From an uncultured Bacteroidales bacterium (GTDB lineage: Bacteria; Bacteroidota; Bacteroidia; Bacteroidales; FEN-979), in assembly GCA_903925275.1 (NCBI GenBank), contig CAIYES010000093.1:1-39886 (forward strand): 39,886 bases of DNA. The letters are read 5' to 3'. Of the stretch, positions 16,888 to 25,332 are shown piece by piece. Position numbers and translations under genes: made by a program. Below the pieces are notes generated by a model. The model saw nothing but the letters and a program-made list of their open reading frames with translations. It was not told the DNA's origin and ran no database searches. Position 1 is the first letter of the stretch; each line of letters opens with the position of its first letter.

Positions 16888-18571
16888 GACAATAAAAATT
16901 CTGGCCATTGACGACAATCCTGACAACCTTATAACTTTAAAGGCACTGATTAAAGAGGCGTTTCCGGATTCGTTGATTTTTACTGCATTAAACGGCACCA
17001 GAGGTCTTGAACTGGCTTCTGCCGAAAACCCTGATGTGATCCTGCTCGATATTGTGATGCCCGGGATGGATGGTTTCGATTTATGCCAATTGCTTAAGGC
17101 CGACAAATATCTCTGCAACATCCCGGTAATGTTTATCACTGCCATCAAAGGCGACAAAATGAGTCGTATCCATGCATTGGAAGTCGGCGCTGAGGCTTTC
17201 CTTTCCAAACCCATTGACGAAACCGAGCTCACTGCCCAGATACGAGCCATGGTGAAAATTAAAATCGCCAATAGCGAAAAATACGCTGAAAAAGAACGGC
17301 TTACGGCTTTGGTGGCCGAGCAGACACGTGAAATGAGAGAAACCATCACAGCCACCCTTAACCTGCTGGAAGATTTAAGCCGGGAGAATGAAGCCAGGAA
17401 AAAAACGGAAGAGGCACTTATCCTGGCCAAAGAACATGCCGAAGAAAGCGACCGGCTGAAATCAGCGTTTCTTGCCAACATGAGCCATGAAATCAGAACA
17501 CCCATGAATGGCATTTTGGGTTTTGCAGAACTGCTTAAGGAGCCAAATCTTACCGGAAAGGAGCAGCAGGATTACATTCGCATCATAGAAAAAAGCGGAG
17601 CCAGGATGCTCAACATCATCAACGACATCGTCAGTATTTCAAAAATCGAATCGGGACAACTTGACGTTTATATTTCAGAAACAAATGTAAACGAGCAGAT
17701 CGAATACATTTATGAATTCTTCTTGCCGGAGGTTGAACAAAAAGGAATACAGATGTTCATTGACCTTTCATTACCGTCGGAAGAAGCCATCACAAAAACA
17801 GACTGCGAGAAAATCTACGCCATTCTTACCAACCTCGTAAAAAATGCCATAAAATACTGTGACAAGGGCACCATTGAATTAGGATATAAATTAAAGGATA
17901 AATACCTTGAATTTTTTGTAAAAGATACAGGCATCGGTATTCCAAAGGGCAGACAGGAAGCTGTTTTTGCCCGTTTTGTTCAGGCAGATATTGCCGATAA
18001 ACGAGCCTTACAGGGAGCAGGTTTGGGATTATCCATCTCAAAAGCCTATGTTGAAATCCTGGGTGGCAAAATTTGGGTGGAAAGTGAAGAAGGGAAAGGC
18101 TCCATCTTTTATTTCACCATTCCATACGATCAGCATCCGGCTGAAAAAAAGGTCGTTACCAATCTGTTTTCTTATCCCGTTGCTGAACCTCAACTGCATA
18201 AACTGAAAATATTGATTGCCGAAGACGATGAAGCATCCGAATTATTCATCACCATAGCTGTCAAAATATTCGGAAACGACATTCTGACAGCAAGAACCGG
18301 ATTTGAAACCGTTGAAATATGCCATAACAACCCGGACATTGATTTAATCCTGATGGATATTAAAATGCCCGGAATGAACGGATATGAGGCCACCAGACAG
18401 ATCCGGCAATTTAACAAAGATGTGGTTATTATTGCACAAACAGCTTTTGGACTAATCGGCGACCGGGAAAAGTCAATCGAGGCAGGCTGCAATGATTACA
18501 TCGCCAAGCCTCTGCAAAAAAATGACTTAATGAACCTTGTCAACCGTTATTTCAACCTGAGAATCCAGTAA
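16877..18571 (+). CDS. Soluble hybrid kinase REC-HisKA-HATPase-REC
   Basis: This 564-residue protein has no membrane segment. Its N-terminal receiver has phospho-acceptor Asp58 (VILLDIVMPG) and Lys111 in SKP. A coiled coil (about 135-195) is followed by HisKA with His204 (MSHEIRTPMN), and an HATPase with N-box LTNLVKNAIKY (about 317-327), DTGIGI (350-355) and GAGLGL (380-385). A C-terminal receiver has Asp494 (LILMDIKMPG). A receiver placed before the kinase lets another kinase's phosphate reach or modulate it, so it is a natural relay after the 990-residue kinase. Its ATG overlaps that gene's end by 11 bp, implying coupled synthesis. There is no DNA-binding domain. Confidence 0.93.
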   Translation: MESRTIKILAIDDNPDNLITLKALIKEAFPDSLIFTALNGTRGLELASAENPDVILLDIVMPGMDGFDLCQLLKADKYLCNIPVMFITAIKGDKMSRIHALEVGAEAFLSKPIDETELTAQIRAMVKIKIANSEKYAEKERLTALVAEQTREMRETITATLNLLEDLSRENEARKKTEEALILAKEHAEESDRLKSAFLANMSHEIRTPMNGILGFAELLKEPNLTGKEQQDYIRIIEKSGARMLNIINDIVSISKIESGQLDVYISETNVNEQIEYIYEFFLPEVEQKGIQMFIDLSLPSEEAITKTDCEKIYAILTNLVKNAIKYCDKGTIELGYKLKDKYLEFFVKDTGIGIPKGRQEAVFARFVQADIADKRALQGAGLGLSISKAYVEILGGKIWVESEEGKGSIFYFTIPYDQHPAEKKVVTNLFSYPVAEPQLHKLKILIAEDDEASELFITIAVKIFGNDILTARTGFETVEICHNNPDIDLILMDIKMPGMNGYEATRQIRQFNKDVVIIAQTAFGLIGDREKSIEAGCNDYIAKPLQKNDLMNLVNRYFNLRIQ

Positions 18572-18582
18572 TTGACCGTACC

Positions 18583-21500
18583 ATGAACTATGTTTTCACA
18601 ATTTATTCCATATTCTTCCTGGCAACAGCCCTGGTTTCATTTTTTGTAGCCTTTCTGGCCTGGAACCGACGAACGATCAAAGGAGCCCGGGAAATTACCA
18701 GGATGACCATTGCAGCAGGCATTTGGGCATTTTTCATTATCTTCGAAACTGCTGCCCTTGGTGTTTCTGAAAAACTGTTCTGGGCTAAACTCGAATATTT
18801 TGGTGCGGTATCAACACCAGTGTTTTACCTGATTTTCGTCCTCCGTTTTACCGGAAAAGACAGATTCCTTCAGTTAAAATACATCCTGTTGCTGTTTATT
18901 ATTCCGGTAATCACCCTTTTGTTCACCTTAACCAACGAATACCATTATCTGGTATGGTCGGGTTTTTCAGCCATATCGGAGAAAACCAACCTGATGGAGT
19001 ATTCCCATGGATTATGGTTCTGGTTCGGGTATATGGCCTATAACGACCTGCTGCTTTTATTGGCAACCTTTTACCTGTTTCAATTTATTATCCGTCATAC
19101 AAGTGCTTTTCGTTCGCAGGGGCTGATCGTTTTCATTGCAGGATTGTGCCCCTGGATTACCAGCCTGGCATACCTCCTGGGACTTAATCCTGTGCCGGGT
19201 CTGGATATAACGCCGGTGAGCAATATAGTGAGTGGCGCACTGCTGGCGTATGCCATTTTTTACCTCGACTTCCTCGACCTGGCTCCGGTTGCCCGCGAAA
19301 CACTGGTTGAAACCTTACCCGATGGTATCCTGGCCCTCGACGGGCAAAACAGGATACAGGATATCAATGCCGCAGCCTTGTCCTTTCTGGGGATTCCGCA
19401 TAAAAAAATCATCGGATCCCCTGCCCTCTCCTCAGGCGCTTCAGTCACGCTGTTACTGAATGCTGCAATTGATCAGGAACCTGTCGACCAAATAGAAATC
19501 CGAAGCGACCATGAAATAAAAACATTCAGGATCATCAAACAGGCAATCAAAAGCCAGCCGGGCAGCCGTTTGATTGTGATACGCGACATTACCATCCAGG
19601 TAGCCAGGCAAATGGAGCTCCGTGCCATGGAAGAACAGTACCGCAGCATGTTTACCATGTTCCGGCTGATGGCCGATAACATGCCTGATATGCTCTGGGC
19701 AAAGGATCTCGCAAAAAAATTTATGTTTACCAACAAGGCCGTCTGTGAAAACCTGATTAACGCAACTGATACAGATGAACCAACCGGGAAGAATGATATG
19801 TTTTTCGCGGAACGCGCACGGCAGAAACATCCTGAACGGATCGACTGGTATACCTTTGGAGAGCTTTGCCAGGACTCAGACCAGGTGGTAATCAACTCTG
19901 GAAAACCAGAGCATTTTGATGAATTCGGGAACGTGAACGGGAAATTTCTTTTTCTGGATGTGCAAAAAGCCCCGATTTTTACCGAAAACGGCGAGATGAT
20001 TGGCGTAGTTGGAAGCGCCCGCGATGTAACACTTCAGAAAAAAACGGAGTCAGATATCTACAAGCGGGACAAACTGCTTGATGCCATTGCCCAGGCAACT
20101 TCCATGCTGATTCAGGGTGATAACCTTGACACTGCTATTCATGGAGCGCTCGAAATTATAGGAAAAGCCACGGAGGTAAACCGGGTCTATATTTTCCGGA
20201 ACCATGATGACCGGGCTTACAAATTGCCCATGATGAGCCAGCATTATGAGTGGACAGATGGTTCGGTCGAGCCACAAATTGACATGCCGGAATTACAGAA
20301 TTTGCCTTATGAGTCGGGGTTCTCCCGCTGGTTTGAAGTACTTTCTGCAGGAAATATCATCGTGGGAAATGTCAGGGATTTTCCCAAATCCGAACAAATC
20401 ATACTTGAAGTTCAGCAGATAACTTCCATTTTTGTAACACCAGTAATAATTGATAAACATTTCTGGGGGTTTATCGGATTTGACGAATGTCGTCGCGAAA
20501 GGGAGTGGACACCGGTTGAAGAACGACTGCTTTCCGCAGCCGCCAATACCATCGGTGCAGCTTATCTTCGCAAAAAAAATCAGGATGAACTGCTTGCAGC
20601 CAAGGAAAAAGCCGAAGAAAGCGACCGTCTGAAAACGGCCTTCCTGGCCAATATGAGCCACGAAATCCGGACCCCGATGAATGCAATTACAGGATTTGCC
20701 GGGTTGCTCATCGATCCCGATATCAGCCCTGACGATCGCAGCCATTTCGTCAACATCATCCAGTCACGGTCGGATGACCTGATGCGTATCATCAACGATA
20801 TCCTGGAGATTTCCCGCATTGAATCGGGGAATGCCACCATCGAGAAGGGAAAAGTAAATTTAAACAGGATGCTTGCAGAAATTGAAACGGTGACAACCAG
20901 GAAAATAGAGCGTCTGAGCAAATCCCATCTCTCATTCGTGTGTGACATGCCATGCACCCAGGAGGATGTAGCATTCATAAGCGATCCCTTCATTATCAAA
21001 CAGGTATTTACCAACCTCATCGATAATGCTATCAAATTTACCCATACCGGGTCGGTGCGTTATGGGTACCTACCTCCTGAAAACGGCAGGATCACCTGTT
21101 TTGTCAAAGATACAGGCATCGGTATCTCCACCGAAAACCAGACAATCATTTTTGAACATTTCCGTCAGGCTGAACGACAGAATCTGCATCAATATGGAGG
21201 AACCGGTCTGGGACTCTCCATTTGCAAAGGATCGCTTGCCCTGCTGGATGGTGATATCCGGGTTGAATCAACGCTTGGCAAAGGCAGCGCCTTCTATTTT
21301 ACACTGCCATTTTTTCCTCCAGCATCCATCATTCCGCATCCCACATCCGGAGAAAAAAAACCGGATTTCCGCACAACCGGTGGCACCTACAACTGGTCTG
21401 GTAAAAAGATACTGCTGGTGGAGGATGAGGAGACGAATATGAAGTTGCTCAATGTCATCCTGAAGTCCACCGGGGCTGAATTAATTTGTGCCTGCAACGG

Positions 21501-21759
21501 AAAGGATGTCAGACAGTTATATGATCGGCTGAATATGTTCAACCTTGTTTTACTCGATGTCAGACTGCCTGATGCCAGCGGGTTGGAACTGGCAAAAGAG
21601 ATGAAAGCCAGGTGCCCCAGCCTGCCAATGATCATGCAAACAGCCTATGCCATGTCGAGCGACCGGGAAAAAAGTATTGAGGCCGGTTGCGACGATCACA
21701 TTTCAAAACCGCTCAACAAGGATCTGCTGCTGGTCATGATGGCCGGATATCTTGATTAG
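18583..21759 (+). CDS. 7TM hybrid histidine kinase with PAS, GAF, HisKA, HATPase and REC
   Basis: A 1058-residue membrane kinase. Residues 1-230 hold about seven hydrophobic helices, resembling the HisKA_7TM sensor module. Next are a PAS domain (about 235-345), a second PAS-like domain (about 352-485) and a GAF domain (about 495-660). HisKA carries His693 in MSHEIRTPMN. HATPase has NLIDNAIKFT (about 811-820), DTGIGI (843-848) and GGTGLGL (872-878), and a C-terminal receiver has Asp992 (LLDVRLPDASG). It starts 11 bp after the preceding kinase gene and ends the operon. A tandem octamer repeat, not a hairpin terminator, follows the stop codon. Signal and target are unknown. Confidence 0.92.
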   Translation: MNYVFTIYSIFFLATALVSFFVAFLAWNRRTIKGAREITRMTIAAGIWAFFIIFETAALGVSEKLFWAKLEYFGAVSTPVFYLIFVLRFTGKDRFLQLKYILLLFIIPVITLLFTLTNEYHYLVWSGFSAISEKTNLMEYSHGLWFWFGYMAYNDLLLLLATFYLFQFIIRHTSAFRSQGLIVFIAGLCPWITSLAYLLGLNPVPGLDITPVSNIVSGALLAYAIFYLDFLDLAPVARETLVETLPDGILALDGQNRIQDINAAALSFLGIPHKKIIGSPALSSGASVTLLLNAAIDQEPVDQIEIRSDHEIKTFRIIKQAIKSQPGSRLIVIRDITIQVARQMELRAMEEQYRSMFTMFRLMADNMPDMLWAKDLAKKFMFTNKAVCENLINATDTDEPTGKNDMFFAERARQKHPERIDWYTFGELCQDSDQVVINSGKPEHFDEFGNVNGKFLFLDVQKAPIFTENGEMIGVVGSARDVTLQKKTESDIYKRDKLLDAIAQATSMLIQGDNLDTAIHGALEIIGKATEVNRVYIFRNHDDRAYKLPMMSQHYEWTDGSVEPQIDMPELQNLPYESGFSRWFEVLSAGNIIVGNVRDFPKSEQIILEVQQITSIFVTPVIIDKHFWGFIGFDECRREREWTPVEERLLSAAANTIGAAYLRKKNQDELLAAKEKAEESDRLKTAFLANMSHEIRTPMNAITGFAGLLIDPDISPDDRSHFVNIIQSRSDDLMRIINDILEISRIESGNATIEKGKVNLNRMLAEIETVTTRKIERLSKSHLSFVCDMPCTQEDVAFISDPFIIKQVFTNLIDNAIKFTHTGSVRYGYLPPENGRITCFVKDTGIGISTENQTIIFEHFRQAERQNLHQYGGTGLGLSICKGSLALLDGDIRVESTLGKGSAFYFTLPFFPPASIIPHPTSGEKKPDFRTTGGTYNWSGKKILLVEDEETNMKLLNVILKSTGAELICACNGKDVRQLYDRLNMFNLVLLDVRLPDASGLELAKEMKARCPSLPMIMQTAYAMSSDREKSIEAGCDDHISKPLNKDLLLVMMAGYLD

Positions 21760-21839
21760 AAAATGGTGAAATGGTGAAATGGTGAAATGGTGAAATGGTG
21801 AAATGGTGAAATGGTGAAATGGTGAAATGGTGAAATAGT
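21760..21839. repeat. Tandem octamer (GAAATGGT), 10 units
   Basis: Immediately after the kinase stop codon there are eight exact GAAATGGT units, flanked by AAAATGGT at the start and GAAATAGT at the end, with no spacers. The array lies between convergent genes (kinase on plus, mutB on minus). The same octamer in the same orientation recurs at 32797-32852. Confidence 0.95.
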
Positions 21840-21855
21840 AAATCTGATTCAGGAA

Positions 21856-24006
21856 TCATTGACGGCTTTCGATCAGGATCTCGAGCAATTTTATTCCTGC
21901 TTCAGCGATAACGGTTCCTGGTCCAAAAACAGCAACTGCCCCCGCTTTATAGAGGAAATCATAATCCTGCGGAGGGATAACACCCCCTACAACGACCAGT
22001 ATATCTTCACGTCCAAGCTTTTTAAGCTCCTCTATTACCTGTGGAACCAATGTTTTATGTCCTGCAGCCAGGCTTGATACACCCAGAATGTGAACATCGT
22101 TTTCCACGGCTTGTTTGGCAGATTCGGCAGGGGTTTGGAACAATGGCCCAATATCCACATCGAAACCAATATCGGCATAGCCGGTGGCAACCACTTTGGC
22201 ACCCCGGTCATGTCCATCCTGCCCCATTTTGGCGATCATGATGCGTGGCCGGCGGCCTTCCATTTCGGCAAATTTATCAGCCATTTCGCGGGCTCTTCCG
22301 AAATTTGCATTATCTTTTGATTCCGAGGAATATACTCCTGAAATGGTTCGTATCACAGCTTTATACCTCCCGTAAATTTTTTCAAGTGCAAAGGAAATTT
22401 CACCCAGGGATGCCCTTTTCCGGGCTGCATCGATGGCCAGTGACAGCATATTGCCTTCACCGGTTTCTGCAGCGTGTGTAAGTGCCTCCAGGGCTGACTG
22501 CACTTCGTCGCTGTTGCGGTTTGCCCGCAAGAGCTGGAGCCTTAAAACCTGTGATTCACGAACCGCGGCATTGTCAACATTCAGGATATCGATCGGATCT
22601 TCTTTTTCAAGTCTGTTAAGGTTTACTCCGACGATTTTATCTTTTCCCGAATCAATCCTGGCCTGCTTGCGTGCCGATGCCTCCTCGATGCGCATCTTTG
22701 GAATTCCTGTCTCAATGGCTTTTGCCATGCCTCCCAACTGCTCCACCTCCATGATCAACGCCCAGGCCTTGTGTGCAATTTCATGGGTTAGCATTTCAAC
22801 ATAATACGATCCGGCCCATGGGTCGACTGAACGGCAAATCTGTGTCTCCTCCTGAAGGTATATCTGGGTATTGCGGGCAATGCGGGCCGAGAAATCGGTC
22901 GGCAACGCGATGGCTTCATCAAGTGCATTGGTATGAAGCGACTGTGTATGTCCCAAAGCTGCCGCCAATGCTTCGATACAGGTGCGGGCCACGTTGTTGA
23001 AAGGATCCTGTTCGGTGAGGCTCCAGCCCGAGGTCTGGGTGTGTGTACGGAGCGCCATCGATTTCGGGTTCTTCGGGTTGAACTGTTTCACGATTTTGGC
23101 CCAGAGTAAACGTGCAGCGCGCATTTTTGCAATTTCCATGAAGTGATTCATCCCGGCAGCCCAGAAAAACGACAAGCGGGGTGCAAAAGTGTCGATGTCC
23201 ATCCCTGTATTGATCCCGGCGCGTAAATATTCCAGACCGTCGGCCAAAGTGTATGCCAGTTCAATGTCGGCAGTTGCGCCGGCTTCCTGCATGTGGTACC
23301 CGCTGATGGAGATTGAATTGAATTTAGGCATGTTCTTCGAAGTAAATTCAAAGATGTCGGCAATGATCTTCATCGATGGAATTGGCGGATAGATGTATGT
23401 ATTCCTGACCATAAATTCCTTCAGAATATCATTCTGTATGGTTCCTGTGAGTTTGGCCATGGGAACGCCCTGCTCTTCGGCGGCGACAATGTAAAAAGCC
23501 AGGATGGGGAGCACGGCTCCGTTCATGGTCATCGAAACCGACATGATGTCGAGCGGGATCTGGTCGAAAAGAATTTTCATATCCAGGATGGAGTCGATGG
23601 CTACGCCGGCTTTCCCGACATCACCGGTAACACGATCATGGTCGGAATCATATCCCCGGTGAGTGGCCAGATCGAAGGCAACCGATAAGCCTTTCTGTCC
23701 TGCTTTAAGGTTCCGGCGATAGAAAGCATTGGATTCTTCGGCAGTTGAAAAACCGGCGTACTGCCTGATGGTCCATGGGCTTGATACGAACATGGTGGAA
23801 TAGGGACCACGCAGAAAAGGCGGCAGACCTGCAGCATACTGCAGATGTTCCATATCGCGCAAATCACTTTCTCCATACACCGGCTTCACGGGAATCTGTT
23901 CCGGAGTTTTCCAGCTCTTTTGAATTCCGGCCTCTTTTTCCCATGCTGAAAAAGATTTATCGGCGGGTTTTCCTTTCAGTTCAACATTTTTAAAATCGGG
24001 TCTCAT
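21856..24006 (-). CDS. mutB: Methylmalonyl-CoA mutase large (catalytic) subunit
   Basis: With adenosylcobalamin, this enzyme interconverts (R)-methylmalonyl-CoA and succinyl-CoA, used in propionate formation or use. The 716-residue protein has the family length. An N-terminal substrate-binding TIM barrel (about 40-430, with [18 protein letters not shown] and [12 protein letters not shown] motifs) is followed by a linker and a C-terminal B12-binding domain. The latter contains DGHDRG (597-602), whose His599 is the expected lower cobalt ligand, and a later [10 protein letters not shown] segment. It is the last gene of an operon beginning with the small subunit mutA. Unusually, a receiver protein and an outer-membrane protein are encoded between the two. 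No epimerase, carboxylase or MeaB chaperone gene is in the window. Confidence 0.97.
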   Translation of the reverse strand: MRPDFKNVELKGKPADKSFSAWEKEAGIQKSWKTPEQIPVKPVYGESDLRDMEHLQYAAGLPPFLRGPYSTMFVSSPWTIRQYAGFSTAEESNAFYRRNLKAGQKGLSVAFDLATHRGYDSDHDRVTGDVGKAGVAIDSILDMKILFDQIPLDIMSVSMTMNGAVLPILAFYIVAAEEQGVPMAKLTGTIQNDILKEFMVRNTYIYPPIPSMKIIADIFEFTSKNMPKFNSISISGYHMQEAGATADIELAYTLADGLEYLRAGINTGMDIDTFAPRLSFFWAAGMNHFMEIAKMRAARLLWAKIVKQFNPKNPKSMALRTHTQTSGWSLTEQDPFNNVARTCIEALAAALGHTQSLHTNALDEAIALPTDFSARIARNTQIYLQEETQICRSVDPWAGSYYVEMLTHEIAHKAWALIMEVEQLGGMAKAIETGIPKMRIEEASARKQARIDSGKDKIVGVNLNRLEKEDPIDILNVDNAAVRESQVLRLQLLRANRNSDEVQSALEALTHAAETGEGNMLSLAIDAARKRASLGEISFALEKIYGRYKAVIRTISGVYSSESKDNANFGRAREMADKFAEMEGRRPRIMIAKMGQDGHDRGAKVVATGYADIGFDVDIGPLFQTPAESAKQAVENDVHILGVSSLAAGHKTLVPQVIEELKKLGREDILVVVGGVIPPQDYDFLYKAGAVAVFGPGTVIAEAGIKLLEILIESRQ

Positions 24007-24030
24007 CGTTCTGTATATAGTGGTGGTAGA

Positions 24031-24876
24031 TTAAAATGAAATTCCAAAAGTGAAAAATACGCTTTGGGCTTGCGGGTTGGTGATGAGTGAAACCTCGACA
24101 GGCAACGAATATTGTGCGGTGATCGGTATCTCTTTCGTGGCCGTCAGTCCGATGTTTGTAACACCTGCATAGGGTCCATACGCAGAACTCCCGAAAGGAA
24201 TGCCACCGATAAACGGCCTCAGGTCAACACCAAGCCGCTTCAACTGTATTTTATAAGCCAGTTCAAGATAGGTCGAATAGTTGTTTTTCGCACCCTGGCC
24301 GTATACACCTGCTGAATCCCTGCCTTTATCGGCTCCGTACAAAAGTACGCTTGCCATGAGCTGAACCGGAAAAGTCTCAGGACCATCAAACGAAAAACAA
24401 CCCTCAACAACATGGCCGGTAGTGGCATTGTTGTAATCAAAATATCTGTTTCCTGCGTTTGGATTCAAACCGTTCACTGTAAAATAATCAAATACAATCA
24501 GTGTAAACCATTTATAAGTATATGAAATGTAAAGATCTGTTTCAGCATACGTTCCGGCATCCTCAACAGTTGTATCGTTGAGTTGGATCTTATATCCCGA
24601 AAAAGCATAGGAGCCCCATACACCAATGTTCAACCCTTTAAATGAAAAGGAGAGATTGGGTTGAATAGCGGGGGAATTTCCACAATCAATTCCCCGCCAT
24701 ATAAAACGGCTAACCAGATCGGCACCGAAATTAATGGCTGCCTGTCCGGAATCGCTTTCAACTTCAATTTCATCACGAACCTTTTCATCCTGTGCCTGAA
24801 CTGAAACAGCCTGGTACAGGCATGTAACGCAAATGGTTGCAGTAAAAAAACAATGATGTAAGGAGAAGCGCCGCAT
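24031..24876 (-). CDS. Outer-membrane beta-barrel protein, TorF/Gcw_chp-like
   Basis: The 281-residue protein begins with a signal peptide, probably cleaved near residue 29 after SVQAQ. It then shows alternating beta-strand character with many aromatic and glycine residues, ending in the C-terminal phenylalanine usual for outer-membrane barrels (FFTFGISF). The segment SRFIWRGIDCGNSPAIQP (about residues 56-73) resembles the start of the TorF/Gcw_chp family, whose function is not established. It lies 24 bp upstream of mutB and 9 bp downstream of a receiver gene in the same operon. A link to propionate metabolism is suggested only by position; it may be a passenger. The assignment as an outer-membrane barrel is firmer than the family. 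Confidence 0.78.
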   Translation of the reverse strand: MRRFSLHHCFFTATICVTCLYQAVSVQAQDEKVRDEIEVESDSGQAAINFGADLVSRFIWRGIDCGNSPAIQPNLSFSFKGLNIGVWGSYAFSGYKIQLNDTTVEDAGTYAETDLYISYTYKWFTLIVFDYFTVNGLNPNAGNRYFDYNNATTGHVVEGCFSFDGPETFPVQLMASVLLYGADKGRDSAGVYGQGAKNNYSTYLELAYKIQLKRLGVDLRPFIGGIPFGSSAYGPYAGVTNIGLTATKEIPITAQYSLPVEVSLITNPQAQSVFFTFGISF

Positions 24877-24885
24877 TTTACAAGG

Positions 24886-25305
24886 TTATAAATTCAAAAG
24901 CCGCTGCAATTCGTCAATCTGGAATGGTTTGTTCATGTAATGATCCATCCCTGCTGCGATGAACTCCACACGGTCATCTTCACACGAATTTGCTGTGATC
25001 GCAATAATTTTTACACGCTGGCATGCTTCTGTTTTTCGCTCAGCTTCAATTTTCCGTATTTCAATCGTTGCAGTGACCCCATCCATAACCGGCATCATGA
25101 TGTCCATCAGAATAACGTCATAAAAATTGTCAGTGAATTTAGCGACTGCCAAAGCTCCATCCCGGGCCAAATCTACCTTTTGACCAAACCGGACCAAAAT
25201 TGTCTTGATGAGATGAAGATTAATGGCATCATCGTCCACAACAAGTATGTTTAATTGCTTTTTAAACCCATTTGGATCGTTTGCATTGATAATTGTTTCC
25301 GTCAT
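24886..25305 (-). CDS. Stand-alone receiver (CheY-like) protein
   Basis: At 139 residues this is a single receiver domain with a 17-residue N-terminal extension and no output domain. The acidic pocket DDD (24-26), phospho-acceptor Asp68 (VILMDIMMPVMDG), Thr104 (AITANS) and Lys126 (NKP) are all present, so it should be phosphorylatable. Its sequence is of the type found at the C-terminus of hybrid kinases. It sits between mutA and the barrel-protein gene, a strange place for a signalling protein. The hybrid-kinase operon lies a few kilobases away on the opposite strand, and those kinases are possible donors, though this is only proximity. Confidence 0.93.
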   Translation of the reverse strand: MTETIINANDPNGFKKQLNILVVDDDAINLHLIKTILVRFGQKVDLARDGALAVAKFTDNFYDVILMDIMMPVMDGVTATIEIRKIEAERKTEACQRVKIIAITANSCEDDRVEFIAAGMDHYMNKPFQIDELQRLLNL

Positions 25306-25332
25306 ATTGCAGTAAAAAAGGAATCGTGAAAA

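Noticed and set aside
16666..17514. A 282-codon open frame on the minus strand across the junction of two hybrid kinase genes
   Set aside because: It is antisense to HisKA and receiver domains with full motif content on the plus strand. The predicted protein is serine-rich and low in structure, typical of a shadow frame.
20293..21035. Two minus-strand frames of about 150 codons inside the 7TM kinase gene
   Set aside because: They are antisense to GAF, HisKA and HATPase segments with intact motifs, and have no recognisable domain or promoter.
21760..21839. Octamer array considered as a CRISPR or as replication-origin iterons
   Set aside because: The units are contiguous without spacers, and no replication initiator gene or DnaA-type boxes are nearby.
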